DNA of 64,000 nucleotides from Tissierella sp. (GCF_031460495.1 NZ_JAVKTS010000001.1:558001-622000); one strand, 5' to 3'. Shown: positions 26,907-36,039, numbered from the stretch's first letter. Notes: a model not told the origin generated them from the letters alone. Numbers and translations are program-made.

Positions 26907-28235
26907 ATGTTTACAATGTCAGCAGTGGAGCTTGCAGATGCGATACGGAACAAACGTCTCGGGGTAGAAGAACTTACAAGGGCATATATTGAACGAATAG
27001 AGAAATTTGATGGGGCTGATGGTCTGAATACGGTAGCAGAATTAAATGAGAATGCTATAGTTCAGGCTAAGAAAATGGATTCCTTGAAAACAGACCGTAA
27101 TGTAGCTATGTTTGGGTTACCAGTACTAATTAAGGATAACATTGATGTTTCTGGATTACAAACTACTGCTGGTAGCCTTGCTCTCTCAAACAACATTGCT
27201 GAAAAAGATGCTCATGTTGTTATGAATTTACGTCGTAACGGAGCTTTAATATTGGGGAAAACCAATATGACTGAATTTGCAAACTATACAGGTAATAATA
27301 TGCCTGGTGGATATAGCTCACATGGAGGTCAAGTTAAAAATGCATATGATTGTGCAAAAAACCCTGGTGGATCGAGTTCTGGTTCGGCTGTTGCAATGTC
27401 AGCGGGATTATGTTCTGCTGCGATTGGTACTGACACATCCTTCTCCATTGTTGGCTGTGTCACGGAAAATGGCGTAACTGGACTTAAGCCAGCTCATGGT
27501 TCTTTGTCTTCAGATGGAATTATACCAATTGCTAGAACCCTCGACAGCGCGGGTCCTATTACCCGTGACCTAAGTGACGCTCTGCTTGTATATTCTAGTA
27601 TGAGAGATGAAGCACTGCAGCCGGTTGAACCTATGCCACCGGAAAAAATACACCTTGCTATAAATATTTTCAATCGAGAGCAGGTTTCCGAAGCTCAGCT
27701 TGCAAGGTATGATACTGTGCTTAATGCGTTAAAGGCAGATCATGTACAGATCACAGAGGTCACTCATGCTCATACAAAATATCAGCGTGATATTATGCGA
27801 TATGAATTTCGACATGATCTTGAAGCGTACTTATCCTGTTCTAGTGCCCATCATCGGACTCTCGAGGAAATAGTTAACTATTATGAAAAAAATCCGGATC
27901 AAATGATGAAATACGGTAATACATATCTGCGTGAAGCATTGCACGGGGCTTCAGGAAAGCTTGATGATATTACATATATAGAGGCTCTAGCTGAGCGCAA
28001 TAGGCTGCGAACTCAGATATTTGAGAGTTTATGTGGATATGATGCCTGGTTGATGACTGGACCTACTAACATCATGCATTTTATTGGGTTGCCATCATTA
28101 GCTTTAAGGCTATGTATGGCAGAGGATGATACACCACGGGGTATGATATTATACGGAGCAGACGAACGGCGACTTTTTGCAGCTGCATTGACTATCGAAC
28201 GGTATTGTGCGCCTATTACTATGCCAAAGCTCTAA
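26907..28235 (+). CDS. Amidase signature family protein
   Basis: This hydrolase of about 442 residues has the Ser-cisSer-Lys amidase signature: catalytic Lys in LPVLIKDNID, the Gly/Ser-rich PGGSSSGSAVAMSAG, and the nucleophile region GTDTSFSIVGC, where GTDTGGSI is usual. The family cleaves amides, including peptide amides and small carboxamides. The absence of GatB/GatC neighbours argues against tRNA amidotransferase. I prefer ATG 26907, nine bases after AGAGGGGG; the ATG at 26898 touches the ribosome site. Codon use is more GC-rich than its neighbours, suggesting recent transfer. Confidence 0.86.
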   Translation: MFTMSAVELADAIRNKRLGVEELTRAYIERIEKFDGADGLNTVAELNENAIVQAKKMDSLKTDRNVAMFGLPVLIKDNIDVSGLQTTAGSLALSNNIAEKDAHVVMNLRRNGALILGKTNMTEFANYTGNNMPGGYSSHGGQVKNAYDCAKNPGGSSSGSAVAMSAGLCSAAIGTDTSFSIVGCVTENGVTGLKPAHGSLSSDGIIPIARTLDSAGPITRDLSDALLVYSSMRDEALQPVEPMPPEKIHLAINIFNREQVSEAQLARYDTVLNALKADHVQITEVTHAHTKYQRDIMRYEFRHDLEAYLSCSSAHHRTLEEIVNYYEKNPDQMMKYGNTYLREALHGASGKLDDITYIEALAERNRLRTQIFESLCGYDAWLMTGPTNIMHFIGLPSLALRLCMAEDDTPRGMILYGADERRLFAAALTIERYCAPITMPKL

Positions 28236-28362
28236 GTTCTAAAAAAACTATCCTTATGCAAAGTACATTAGCCTATAAAGATAAAATAGATGACTTGAAG
28301 AAAATTATTGGCTATTAGATTGATAGGATATTAGTACAATAAGAATTTTAAAAATGAAATTT

Positions 28363-28500
28363 GACACCAAGGGGATAATGTCAATCTATGACATCTTTTT
28401 TATCGATTCAAGGCATGTTGAAGTCGTAACACGGATTGTGAAGAAGTGAAACAACTGAAGAATTCGATGTACATCTAATGCCAGGAATGCCCAAGAAGAG
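28363..28500. repeat. rlmD-end-like repeat, copy 4 (long form)
   Basis: This long copy has the same order as copy 3: ACCAAGGGG, TATGACATC, CAAGGCATGTTGAAGTCG, then TAACACGGATTGTGAAG, a stretch rich in GAAG, and CATCTAATGCCAGGAATGCC. It separates the amidase from the ABC-F gene. Confidence 0.78.
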
Positions 28501-28589
28501 GAGATGAGGTTATGAATGCTATAACTATAGAGGAATGCAATGATTCATCTTGTGATCCAGACATATCCTAGGATGCATATATAAAAGAT

Positions 28590-28630
28590 AACTGCAGTAA
28601 GATGTAAAAATCTTAGTGTAGTTTTTATAT
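28590..28630 (+). terminator. Terminator upstream of the ABC-F leader
   Basis: AACTGCAGTAAGAT and ATCTTAGTGTAGTT pair with two mismatches around GTAAAA and are followed by a T-run. It would isolate the ABC-F transcription unit from the amidase block. Confidence 0.7.
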
Positions 28631-28832
28631 AATCCCAAGGCTATATAATTCTATATATATTATATCATATTTGTATACTTAGAATTAGATAAATATTAGG
28701 ATAGATAGTTAATTGAATGGCAAATTTAAAGAAGTTATGAGATAAGTCAGAAAACTAGCAATGACTTTTAGTAGCTCGTGTGATACAATATATTAAATTA
28801 AATTATATGAAGTAATAGAATTAAAGTGATGA

Positions 28833-28870
28833 TAAATCCATAGCCGGTATGTATTCTTGCTATGGATTTA
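28833..28870 (+). promoter_or_regulatory. 12-bp hairpin before the ABC-F leader peptide
   Basis: TAAATCCATAGC and GCTATGGATTTA are perfect complements across a 14-base loop. It lies 30 bases before the AAGGAGG ribosome site of the leader peptide. There is no T-run, so it may be part of the leader RNA structure. Confidence 0.6.
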
Positions 28871-28913
28871 TATAGATACAGATCTAAAGATCTATTTTAA
28901 GGAGGATTGTAAA

Positions 28914-28949
28914 ATGGATAAATTATGGATATGGACTTCTATTAAATAG
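28914..28949 (+). CDS. Eleven-residue leader peptide for ABC-F attenuation
   Basis: A strong AAGGAGG precedes ATG 28914, and the frame encodes MDKLWIWTSIK, then TAG. Short peptides of this kind before antibiotic-resistance ABC-F genes act as sensors: a drug-stalled ribosome changes the folding of the RNA downstream. The stop codon lies inside the first arm of the following hairpin, as expected for such a switch. The drug cannot be identified from sequence. Confidence 0.68.
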   Translation: MDKLWIWTSIK

Positions 28950-29047
28950 CGATAGAAGGCATATGAGCAGCCTCCTTCTATTGCTATAAAAAGAATAGGA
29001 GGCTAAAATGAATAGAATATCCTTATGAATAAATAATGAAGGATATT
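28948..29047 (+). promoter_or_regulatory. Competing hairpins (attenuator) between leader and ABC-F
   Basis: AGCGATAGAAGG (28948-28959) pairs with CCTTCTATTGCT (28974-28985). Overlapping it, AGCCTCCT (28969-28976) pairs with AGGAGGCT (28997-29004), which holds the ribosome site of a six-codon frame (29008-29028, MNRISL). A third pair, AATATCCTT (29016-29024) and AAGGATATT (29039-29047), follows. The first two stems are mutually exclusive, which is the layout of ribosome-dependent attenuation. Confidence 0.65.
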
Positions 29048-29110
29048 GTTGGAATTATTAGCTCCCTAAATTATTTTGGTTGCTCCAATTTAATCATGGG
29101 AGGAAAAATT

Positions 29111-30580
29111 ATGAGTGAAGTAATAAAAGCAAAGAATATTTATCTTGAATATAATGGTAGAGAAATTTTAGACATATCTGAGCTTACAGTATATGAAGGA
29201 GAAAGGATTGGATTAGTAGGTAATAATGGATCTGGAAAGACATCTTTGCTAAATATCTTGTCTGGGAATATGAAACCTGGTGGGTATCAAGTTGCACATA
29301 ATGGTAATGTAGTTTTAATACCTCAGATTCTACCAAAACAGAATACTGATATTAATAAATTTGATTATTGGACTTCTATTTGGCAGATTAATTATAAGAG
29401 CTATGATTATATGAGTGGTGGAGAGCAAACAAGATATAGGATTTCTCAAGCTTTTGCAGAAAATGCAGTATGTATTCTTGCAGATGAACCTACTTCTCAT
29501 CTAGACAAAAATGGAGTAGAACTATTAATTCAACAATTAGAGTATTTTCCAGGAGCGTTAATAATAATAAGCCATGACCGCTATTTTCTAGATTCTATGG
29601 TTCATAAGATTTGGGAAATAAAAAATCATGATATAAAAGAGTATTATGGTAACTACTCTGATTATATAGAACTGAAGAGATGTGAAAGAGAACAACATAA
29701 AAAAGAATACCAAATCTATATTGATGAAAAACAGAGGCTTGAACAAGCCGCTGAGTTTAAGAAAAAACAGGCTAATAATCTTGATTCTAAGCAGATTGGG
29801 AAACCACCAAAAAACAATACTCAACAAGCAGGGAAAAATAGTACACAGAGGCCTACAGGTAGTAAAGTAAAAAGCGTGAATAAAACTGCAAAAAGTATTG
29901 AACAGAGACTTGAAAACTTAGAAGAAATAACTCCACCTACAATGGAAACTAGGGTAATATTTAGACAAAGTAAGGCTATTAAACTATATAATGATTATCC
30001 TATTATGGGAGATAATATCAATAAAAAACTAGGAGAACATCATTTGTTTGAGGATACATCTATCATTATTCCATTAGCAAAAAAAATTGCAATAATTGGT
30101 GACAATGGTGTAGGAAAAACAACTCTTTTACGGATGATACTTTCAGGTGATGAAGCTTTCACAATAGCCCAAAAAGCACAGATTGGATATTTTGAGCAAC
30201 AAAATTATGTATCAGATAGTAAAGAAACCTTATTAGAATTTTTACTAGAAGATTCCGATTATAAGCCAAATGAATTAATAGCAATGTTAGTTCAGATGGG
30301 TTTTGGAAAAGATGACATCAGAAAATCACTATTTCAATTAAGTGGAGGAGAGTTAACTAAGCTAATGTTGTTAAAAATACTATCTGGGGAGTATAATATA
30401 CTTATGATGGATGAACCTTCTACTTTTCTAGATACTTATGCTGTAAATGCATTAGAAACAATGATGAAGGAATATAAGGGCACAATCCTATTTGTAACCC
30501 ATGATAAGACCTTAGTTAATAATGTTGCAGATATAATTTATGAAATAAAGGATAGAAAGATAAATAGAATTAAGGGTTAA
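29111..30580 (+). CDS. ABC-F family ribosomal-protection-type ATPase
   Basis: This 489-residue protein has two ATP-binding cassettes and no membrane segment. Walker A motifs are GNNGSGKT (37-44) and GDNGVGKTT (about 330); signatures are MSGGEQTR and LSGGELTK; Walker B is ILADEPTSHLD and LMMDEPSTFLD. The charged linker between cassettes (about 185-280) corresponds to the interdomain arm that reaches the peptidyl-transferase centre. Resistance members (Lsa, Vga, Msr types) expel ribosome-targeting drugs. The leader peptide and attenuator upstream strongly favour a resistance role over a housekeeping one. I start it at ATG 29111, after GGGAGG; an in-frame extension to 29036 lacks a ribosome site. 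Confidence 0.88.
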   Translation: MSEVIKAKNIYLEYNGREILDISELTVYEGERIGLVGNNGSGKTSLLNILSGNMKPGGYQVAHNGNVVLIPQILPKQNTDINKFDYWTSIWQINYKSYDYMSGGEQTRYRISQAFAENAVCILADEPTSHLDKNGVELLIQQLEYFPGALIIISHDRYFLDSMVHKIWEIKNHDIKEYYGNYSDYIELKRCEREQHKKEYQIYIDEKQRLEQAAEFKKKQANNLDSKQIGKPPKNNTQQAGKNSTQRPTGSKVKSVNKTAKSIEQRLENLEEITPPTMETRVIFRQSKAIKLYNDYPIMGDNINKKLGEHHLFEDTSIIIPLAKKIAIIGDNGVGKTTLLRMILSGDEAFTIAQKAQIGYFEQQNYVSDSKETLLEFLLEDSDYKPNELIAMLVQMGFGKDDIRKSLFQLSGGELTKLMLLKILSGEYNILMMDEPSTFLDTYAVNALETMMKEYKGTILFVTHDKTLVNNVADIIYEIKDRKINRIKG

Positions 30581-30587
30581 TCGCAAT

Positions 30588-30625
30588 ATAAATGCATCCA
30601 GATGTAAAAGTCTAGATGCATTTAT
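30588..30625 (+). terminator. Terminator after the ABC-F gene
   Basis: ATAAATGCATC-C-AGA and TCT-A-GATGCATTTAT form a long stem around TGTAAAAG, with T/A-rich sequence after it, eight bases past the stop codon. Confidence 0.85.
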
Positions 30626-31183
30626 TATATATAAACCCAGAACAAATCAATGGAATTTAATCAATTGTACTAAGACAATAAGATAGCACACAAGTTGCGA
30701 TGAACAAAGCATTCAAAATATAAATATCTTTTGAAGGGTTTGTTGATTACAATTTAAAATAATTGTAATTTTTAAAGTATGGCCAAATAATATCAAAAAA
30801 ACTAGATGTGTTCCTGATTTATTCTGCCTTCAAAGATGCAAATTATAGCTTTTATCAGAAATTTATCTTGCCTTCAAGGGGGTAATATCAGTTTGCGACA
30901 TCTTTATTGACCTCTCAAGGCATAATGAAGTCGATGTACATCTCATGTCAGGAATGCCCAAGAAGACAAGCGTCGAGAAGGCTGATTGGGAACATATCCA
31001 TAGAAAAACATGAGGACTATGACATGGCGAGATTGATTGTATTTGAAGATATGTAAAATATGGAAATATAAGTTTATTTGATAAAGCCTATATGGTACAA
31101 TGATTATAACTAAAAATGATGAAAACTAAAGTCTGATATTAGTCATACAGAACTATAATCTACCCAAATAATGGAGGTTAATT
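30626..31183. other. Gene-free region containing an rlmD-end repeat
   Basis: It lies between the ABC-F terminator and the DegV gene. Besides the repeat at 30869-30970, only AT-rich sequence without convincing frames is visible. The DegV ribosome site AATGGAGG closes it. Confidence 0.55.
30869..30970. repeat. rlmD-end-like repeat, copy 5 (internal deletion)
   Basis: It has the left half CAAGGGGGTAATAT, the middle GACATCTTTATTGACC and CTCAAGGCATAATGAAG. It then jumps straight to TCGATGTACATCTCATGTC and GGAATGCCCAAGAAG, the far right end of copies 3 and 4. The 45 or so bases between two GAAG motifs are missing, as from recombination across a short direct repeat. Confidence 0.75.
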
Positions 31184-32044
31184 ATGAAAAAATATATTAT
31201 TACAACTGAAAGTGGTTCAGATCTATCTAAAGAAATAATCGATCGCTATAATATACAAGTCATTCCGATGCATGTAACAATGGAAGATCAAACATATCCT
31301 GATGGTAGTTTTGATGTTCAGAAAGTTTTTGATTATTATGAAGAAACAGGAAATCTACCTAAAACATCTGGTTCTACACCTCAAGATAATGCTGAGGTTT
31401 TCAAACAAGTTTTTGCCAAACATCCAGATGCATATATAATCCACATTGCATATTCTTCAGTAACAACTGTTTCCTTCAATTCAGCAAATATTGCAGCTCA
31501 AGATTATAAAAATGTCTACCTTGTAGACTCCAAGCATGTATCTATCGGAGCAGCTGCTATTGTTAAAGCAACCGCTCAATTTATTGAAGATAATCCTAAT
31601 ACAAGTCCTGAAGCAATTATTGCTTTTGTCGAAGATATTAGAGAACGCACCCATATGGTTTTTCTACCTAAAACACTTCTTTATCTAAAGGCTGGTGGTC
31701 GTGTCTCAAATCTAGCTTTTTATGGGGCAAGTTTGTTGAAGATTCATCCGTCGATTATATTAGAAAATGGATACTTGGTCTCTGGGGGAAAATTCCGTGG
31801 ATCCTTTGATAGCTGCTTAAAAAAGATGATTAATGTTTTTTTTAAAAGCTATAACATTGACCCTGATACTGTTATGGTAGTAGGTGCTCCGGGTGTCGAA
31901 GACAATCAGAAAGAGATGATTTACGATCTGCTAAGAGAAAACGGTATTCAAAAAGCTAGATGGATGGAAGCGGGTTCAGTGATTTCCAGTCATGGAGGAC
32001 CAGGAGCAATTGGCATCACAGGGGTTGAAAAAATTGCTGATTAA
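31184..32044 (+). CDS. DegV family fatty-acid-binding protein
   Basis: This 286-residue cytoplasmic protein matches the DegV family. It opens with the typical TESGSDLSKEIIDRYNIQVIPMHV, then has KTSGSTPQ, the conserved VDSKHVSIGAA, and LKAGGRVS in the middle. Family members bind a fatty acid; FakB, the best-studied one, presents fatty acids to the kinase FakA for phosphorylation. Genomes often hold several paralogues, and no FakA gene is near, so this may serve a core kinase elsewhere. It has a good GGAGG ribosome site and its own terminator. Confidence 0.92.
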   Translation: MKKYIITTESGSDLSKEIIDRYNIQVIPMHVTMEDQTYPDGSFDVQKVFDYYEETGNLPKTSGSTPQDNAEVFKQVFAKHPDAYIIHIAYSSVTTVSFNSANIAAQDYKNVYLVDSKHVSIGAAAIVKATAQFIEDNPNTSPEAIIAFVEDIRERTHMVFLPKTLLYLKAGGRVSNLAFYGASLLKIHPSIILENGYLVSGGKFRGSFDSCLKKMINVFFKSYNIDPDTVMVVGAPGVEDNQKEMIYDLLRENGIQKARWMEAGSVISSHGGPGAIGITGVEKIAD

Positions 32045-32062
32045 ATGATGTAATAATTATGG

Positions 32063-32113
32063 GAGGCGAAGTCTACGGTCAACTTATGATCCATAGGCTT
32101 CACCTCTTTTTTA
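32063..32113 (+). terminator. Terminator after degV
   Basis: GAGGCGAAGTCTA and TAGGCTTCACCTC pair with two mismatches around an 18-base loop, followed by a T-run. Sequence from here to 32384 is gene-free apart from a likely promoter region for the next gene. Confidence 0.8.
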
Positions 32114-32384
32114 TTTCAAATTAAAATCTAAAGGATTTAGAACAATGTCAAAACTATTTATGTATGGCTATTTAATTTTAAATGAGACCTTTCTCACAAA
32201 ATAAATAAAATAGAATTTATGGCCATCGCAAGGGTCTTTTCTGCCGATTTATCTAGTGACAATCATGGATTGAAATAAATACTTTTTCGTTGTATACTAC
32301 CATTAGCATGATTGGAATAAAATACCATATGGTCGGAAGTGGGATTCAATAATTAAAAACTATTTTAGTAGAAAGGGGAAAAAA

Positions 32385-33602
32385 GTGAAAACATTATTTG
32401 ATTTGAGAGAGAAAGCAGATAGTGAAACATATGAAGTTATTCAGAATCTTTTTGATGAGTCTTTCAAGATCATTAAACTGGGTGATCAATCAATAAATGC
32501 ATGTATCGGCTGTTGGAACTGCTGGCTGAAAACTCCTGGTAGATGTGTAATGAAGGATGAGATGGCTGAAAGTTACGTCGATTACATAAATAGTGATACA
32601 GTAATTTTGCTAATGGATACGGCGCAAGGATTTATTAGTCATCAAGCGAAAGCATTTTTTGATAGGACAATTCCGCACTACAATCCATATATAGAAATTG
32701 TTGATGGGGAATGCCACCATGTTGCTAGATATAAGAAGTATCCAGACTTGGTATTTTACTTCGATAGGGTAGACTTAAAAAATCAGGAAGAGCAAGTTAT
32801 TGAGGATTATTTGTATCGTGCAGCATACCAATTTAAATCCAAGGCTTACCGTATTGATGAAAGTCTGCAACTAGTCCAACTGCAATCTAGGAAAGCGAAA
32901 AGGTCAGGCGCGGATATTGTAACAGTTGAACCTATAGATAAACTAGTGATTTACAATGGCTCTCCTAGAAAGAGTGGTAGCAATTCGGAAATTATATTAA
33001 AAAAGGTTACTGAAGTACTTGGTAATCGGGTTGAGATTCGTGACTTGAAGGAGAGAGATAAATGGGAGATGTGGGCAGATACTTTTGAAAGTGATAAACA
33101 TGTTATGTTTTTTATGCCCCTTTATGTTCATGCAATGCCATCCCATATCATGGGATTTATTGAAAAACTAAAGCCTTCCCAAGGGAGTATCAGTTATTTT
33201 GTGCAATCAGGGTTCCCAGAAAGTAGCCAATCTCACTATCTTGAGGCATATTTTGAACAATTGGCTCTTAGATTAAGAAGAACATATATTGGTACAGCTA
33301 TTAAGGGTGGGGTAGAAGGTTTACAGCAGAGACCAACTACTGCACAAGAGAAAATGATTAAGCCAATGGTAGATACCATTGTTAACTTGGTGAATGGAGG
33401 TACATTTAACCCAATAAATATTCAACAATTGGCTAAGCCAATTCGTTTGAGCAAAGGGACTCTAATTCTCTTTAACATATTTTCCAAAATCGGACTAATC
33501 AACTTTTTTTGGAATCGACAACTTAAAGAAAATAATGCATATGAAAAACGTTTTGATTGTCCGTACTTAGTATTAACTAAGGAAAACCAAATACAAATCT
33601 AA
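32385..33602 (+). CDS. Flavodoxin-like NAD(P)H-dependent oxidoreductase, tandem domains
   Basis: This 405-residue protein has two related flavodoxin-type domains. The first (1-170) has the CIGCWNCWLKTPGRC motif of FMN-reductase-like proteins, with paired cysteines near 47-59. The second begins near 188 with the FMN-phosphate loop YNGSPRKSGSNSEI, followed by MFFMPLYVHAMPSHIMGF. Such proteins bind FMN and reduce quinones, metals or small molecules using NAD(P)H. It starts with GTG after a GAAAGGGG site and ends just before an rlmD-like repeat. The partner of the oxidoreductase is unknown. Confidence 0.83.
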   Translation: MKTLFDLREKADSETYEVIQNLFDESFKIIKLGDQSINACIGCWNCWLKTPGRCVMKDEMAESYVDYINSDTVILLMDTAQGFISHQAKAFFDRTIPHYNPYIEIVDGECHHVARYKKYPDLVFYFDRVDLKNQEEQVIEDYLYRAAYQFKSKAYRIDESLQLVQLQSRKAKRSGADIVTVEPIDKLVIYNGSPRKSGSNSEIILKKVTEVLGNRVEIRDLKERDKWEMWADTFESDKHVMFFMPLYVHAMPSHIMGFIEKLKPSQGSISYFVQSGFPESSQSHYLEAYFEQLALRLRRTYIGTAIKGGVEGLQQRPTTAQEKMIKPMVDTIVNLVNGGTFNPINIQQLAKPIRLSKGTLILFNIFSKIGLINFFWNRQLKENNAYEKRFDCPYLVLTKENQIQI

Positions 33603-33635
33603 TGCTTCATCTGTTTGCAAATTAAGTCAAAATTT

Positions 33636-33705
33636 TACTACCGCCAAGGGGGTACTAGATACTTATGACATCATTGTTATCCTCTCAAGGTATGTTGAAT
33701 GCTTG
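33636..33705. repeat. rlmD-end-like repeat, copy 6
   Basis: It has the left half CCAAGGGGGTACTAGATACT, then TATGACATCATTGTTATCC, then CTCAAGGTATGTTGAATG, where similarity stops. The left half matches copy 7 (63731) best. It separates the flavodoxin gene from the orphan 365-residue gene. Confidence 0.72.
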
Positions 33706-33806
33706 ATTCTGATGTATAAGCTGAGTTTTTAGAAATGAATCATTGCTTCTTAAAAGGAACGCAATGATTCAGGACATTATAATAATTAAAAATGAGGAGT
33801 GATTTA

Positions 33807-34904
33807 ATGCAAAATACTATTAGCGATATGGCGAGATATATAAAAAACATAATTCCACCAAATATACCAGAAACATATACTCTCAAAGCTATGTTTGAAC
33901 ATGTTTCGGGAGAAGAAAATATACGAAACGGTATTCTTGCTTTCAGGGATCTTCTCTATTTGGTCTGTGACCGTTTAATTGCTGACGGTAGTTTATATGA
34001 CAAACCTGTCAAAAACACGCAGAATAATGTTTCTCATCCAAGTTTGCCGGTAAGCTATCCATTTCTGAACAATGTTAAAAGCATATTGTTCAATATAGGG
34101 TATCATGGAGAACTCATCGAAAACGGTGGGTCAATATTGCTTGACGACCTGAAATTGCTCACCTCCGTCATAGGTGCGGACGGCGGGCAGATGAAAGCAA
34201 AAATCTCTATTCCGAAATTAATTGAAGCCTTGAAATTTTTGACTTGCTGCGGTATTTATTTTGATGGTATCTACTTAGACGCGCGAACATTAGATATGTC
34301 AAAAGCTGCATCACTAAAAATTTCATATCCAGATAATCCTGTTATGCTGACAGGTTTGAAGGTTATGGCGATTGCTCAAAAAGATTTGTACACCAAGGGT
34401 AATCATGATATTTTCTTGCGGTGCGATTATAGGGTTTTGAAAGATGAAGATACAGAAGTCATCTCTATCTTGAAAGATTTTGTTGCTCCGTTGCCTGCCT
34501 TGGTACAAGATTTCGCTCTGAAACTACATCAGCGTTATCTGGACGCGGGATTGACATGTATAGTGGATGTATTCTATCTTGGTATTCGGTTTATCTATTC
34601 ACATAAAAATAAAGAAATATGGACTTTTTCGGCAGCACATGAATCTGGTTACCGAATCCTCATTAAGGCACAAAGCACTCACATATATTCTGATATTATT
34701 GAAACATTTCCATTGCCTTTACAGGAAAAAATCTCCCGGGGTTATGGATGCAACAAGAAATTATTCGGTGAACCCTGCCAAAAAGGTTGTCACGGGTTTA
34801 GCTTTCCTTTAGATGATTCAATAATTGATATAAGTCAGGATATTGAAGTATGGCTTGATAAAGAGGTGTCATGCTTACGAAGAAAAAAGCATTTGAATAA
34901 TTGA
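33807..34904 (+). CDS. Hypothetical protein with Cys-rich C-terminal motif
   Basis: I do not recognise a characterised family. The 365-residue protein is soluble, mixed alpha/beta, and has no signal peptide. The C-terminal segment GYGCNKKLFGEPCQKGCHGF, followed by a short acidic tail, carries three spaced cysteines and a histidine that could bind metal. Similar endings occur in uncharacterised clostridial proteins. Start ATG 33807 is chosen because GAGGAG lies seven bases upstream; ATG 33792 overlaps that site. It has more GC-rich codons than neighbouring genes, hinting at transfer. It stands alone between an rlmD-like repeat and the decarboxylase locus. Confidence 0.68.
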   Translation: MQNTISDMARYIKNIIPPNIPETYTLKAMFEHVSGEENIRNGILAFRDLLYLVCDRLIADGSLYDKPVKNTQNNVSHPSLPVSYPFLNNVKSILFNIGYHGELIENGGSILLDDLKLLTSVIGADGGQMKAKISIPKLIEALKFLTCCGIYFDGIYLDARTLDMSKAASLKISYPDNPVMLTGLKVMAIAQKDLYTKGNHDIFLRCDYRVLKDEDTEVISILKDFVAPLPALVQDFALKLHQRYLDAGLTCIVDVFYLGIRFIYSHKNKEIWTFSAAHESGYRILIKAQSTHIYSDIIETFPLPLQEKISRGYGCNKKLFGEPCQKGCHGFSFPLDDSIIDISQDIEVWLDKEVSCLRRKKHLNN

Positions 34905-35046
34905 TATTAAAAAGTAGCTTGTTTTATAAGTTTATATTATATAGCATAATCTAACATCATATACATAGAGGCGGTAGTATTACACCTGTAGTGGATATCA
35001 TTGGGATGAATCAAATCCTCGTATACAGCTACTAAAACATTTCTTA

Positions 35047-35922
35047 CTATGATTTAATACTTTTGATAAATTCTTTTATTGTGTAGGAAACATAACCTTC
35101 GTTTCGCCAAATTAAATTAGAGGTAGTAGTCCAAGGATTGTTTTTTATAGGTATAACTTGAACGGACTCTCTTAGTTTATTATTAATCATGGAATAAGGT
35201 ATAATAGTTGAACCAAAATTGCCTAATAACATTCTTAATAATAGACCAGAGTCATTACATATGCATGAAATAGTTATCTTAATGCCTTTTTTCTGGAATT
35301 CATTAAGAATCCTTTTATATAAACTATTAGAATCGGGTGTATCAAGAAGTAGAAGTGGAATCTGTGAAATTTTATCCAGAGTTATATATTCATCAGTAAA
35401 TTTGAAATCCTGTGTAGTGACAAAAACACAAGTATCCTGTTGGAGTTCTTTATATGTTAATCCATCCATGTCAAAAGGCAATGGGGAAATAGCGATATCA
35501 ATGATATGATTTTTTAATAAATCTATGAGATAAGATATACTTCCTTCATGAATTTCTGGCACAATGAATGGATGTTTTTCGCAGAAATTCTCTAAAACAG
35601 GAAGTAAGATTTCAGAGCAATAGATAGTGGTGCCAATTGATAATTTATCAGTCATATGTTGCTCGATTTCTTTCACCTCAGTAATAGCTTCATCCATACT
35701 ATTAAGTATTGTTTTGGAATTTTTCAATAAATTTTCCCCTGCTGGAGTAAGTTTCATATTTTTTTTGTTAGTTCGATCAAAAAGTGTAACTCCAAGCTCT
35801 TTTTCCATCGATTTCAATTGCCTTGAGAGTGGTGGTTGCGTTATATATAACCGATCTGCTGCTGCAGTTATACTACCTTCCTCAGCAATTGTTACAAAAT
35901 ATTTTAATTGTCGAATATCCAT
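35047..35922 (-). CDS. LysR family transcriptional regulator
   Basis: This 291-residue protein has the LysR winged helix-turn-helix at residues 1-60 (MDIRQLKYFVTIAEEGSITAAA, then LYITQPPLSRQLKSMEKELG) and a periplasmic-binding-like effector domain from about 90. It is transcribed divergently from the hydroxyarylic-acid decarboxylase operon across a 117-base gap that contains a T-N11-A palindrome. This is the classical layout for a LysR activator responding to an aromatic acid, as with BsdA in Bacillus subtilis. The effector is inferred, not shown. Confidence 0.93.
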   Translation of the reverse strand: MDIRQLKYFVTIAEEGSITAAADRLYITQPPLSRQLKSMEKELGVTLFDRTNKKNMKLTPAGENLLKNSKTILNSMDEAITEVKEIEQHMTDKLSIGTTIYCSEILLPVLENFCEKHPFIVPEIHEGSISYLIDLLKNHIIDIAISPLPFDMDGLTYKELQQDTCVFVTTQDFKFTDEYITLDKISQIPLLLLDTPDSNSLYKRILNEFQKKGIKITISCICNDSGLLLRMLLGNFGSTIIPYSMINNKLRESVQVIPIKNNPWTTTSNLIWRNEGYVSYTIKEFIKSIKS

Positions 35923-35948
35923 TGAATCTCTCCCTTTTTAATTTTAAT

Positions 35949-35963
35949 ATACCTTAAAGGTAT
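35949..35963. promoter_or_regulatory. LysR-type operator between divergent genes
   Basis: ATACCTTAAAGGTAT is a perfect 7-bp inverted repeat with one central base and fits the T-N11-A LysR box. A likely promoter for the decarboxylase operon follows, with TTTTCA near 35985 and TATAAT at 36009. Confidence 0.65.
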
Positions 35964-36039
35964 TATAGGCATACTTTATAGATATTTTCAATATTGTTTT
36001 TTCTCTTATATAATAAAGATAGGAAGATAGAGAAGAGAG

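Larger units (their letters stand above)
28236..28913. other. Gene-free region between the amidase and the ABC-F leader
   Basis: Apart from the long rlmD-end repeat (28363-28500), it contains a terminator at 28590-28630 and a hairpin at 28833-28870, just before the leader peptide. No intact reading frame is convincing. Confidence 0.6.

Noticed and set aside
26898-28235. Amidase as GatA subunit of the tRNA amidotransferase
   Set aside because: There is no GatB or GatC gene beside it, and the nucleophile region GTDTSFSI differs from the usual GatA pattern.
21856-33705. Repeats as a CRISPR array or integron attC sites
   Set aside because: Copies are 0.9-3.5 kb apart with whole genes between them, vary in length and lack short spacers or the attC R-box layout. 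No cas gene and no tyrosine integron integrase is seen.
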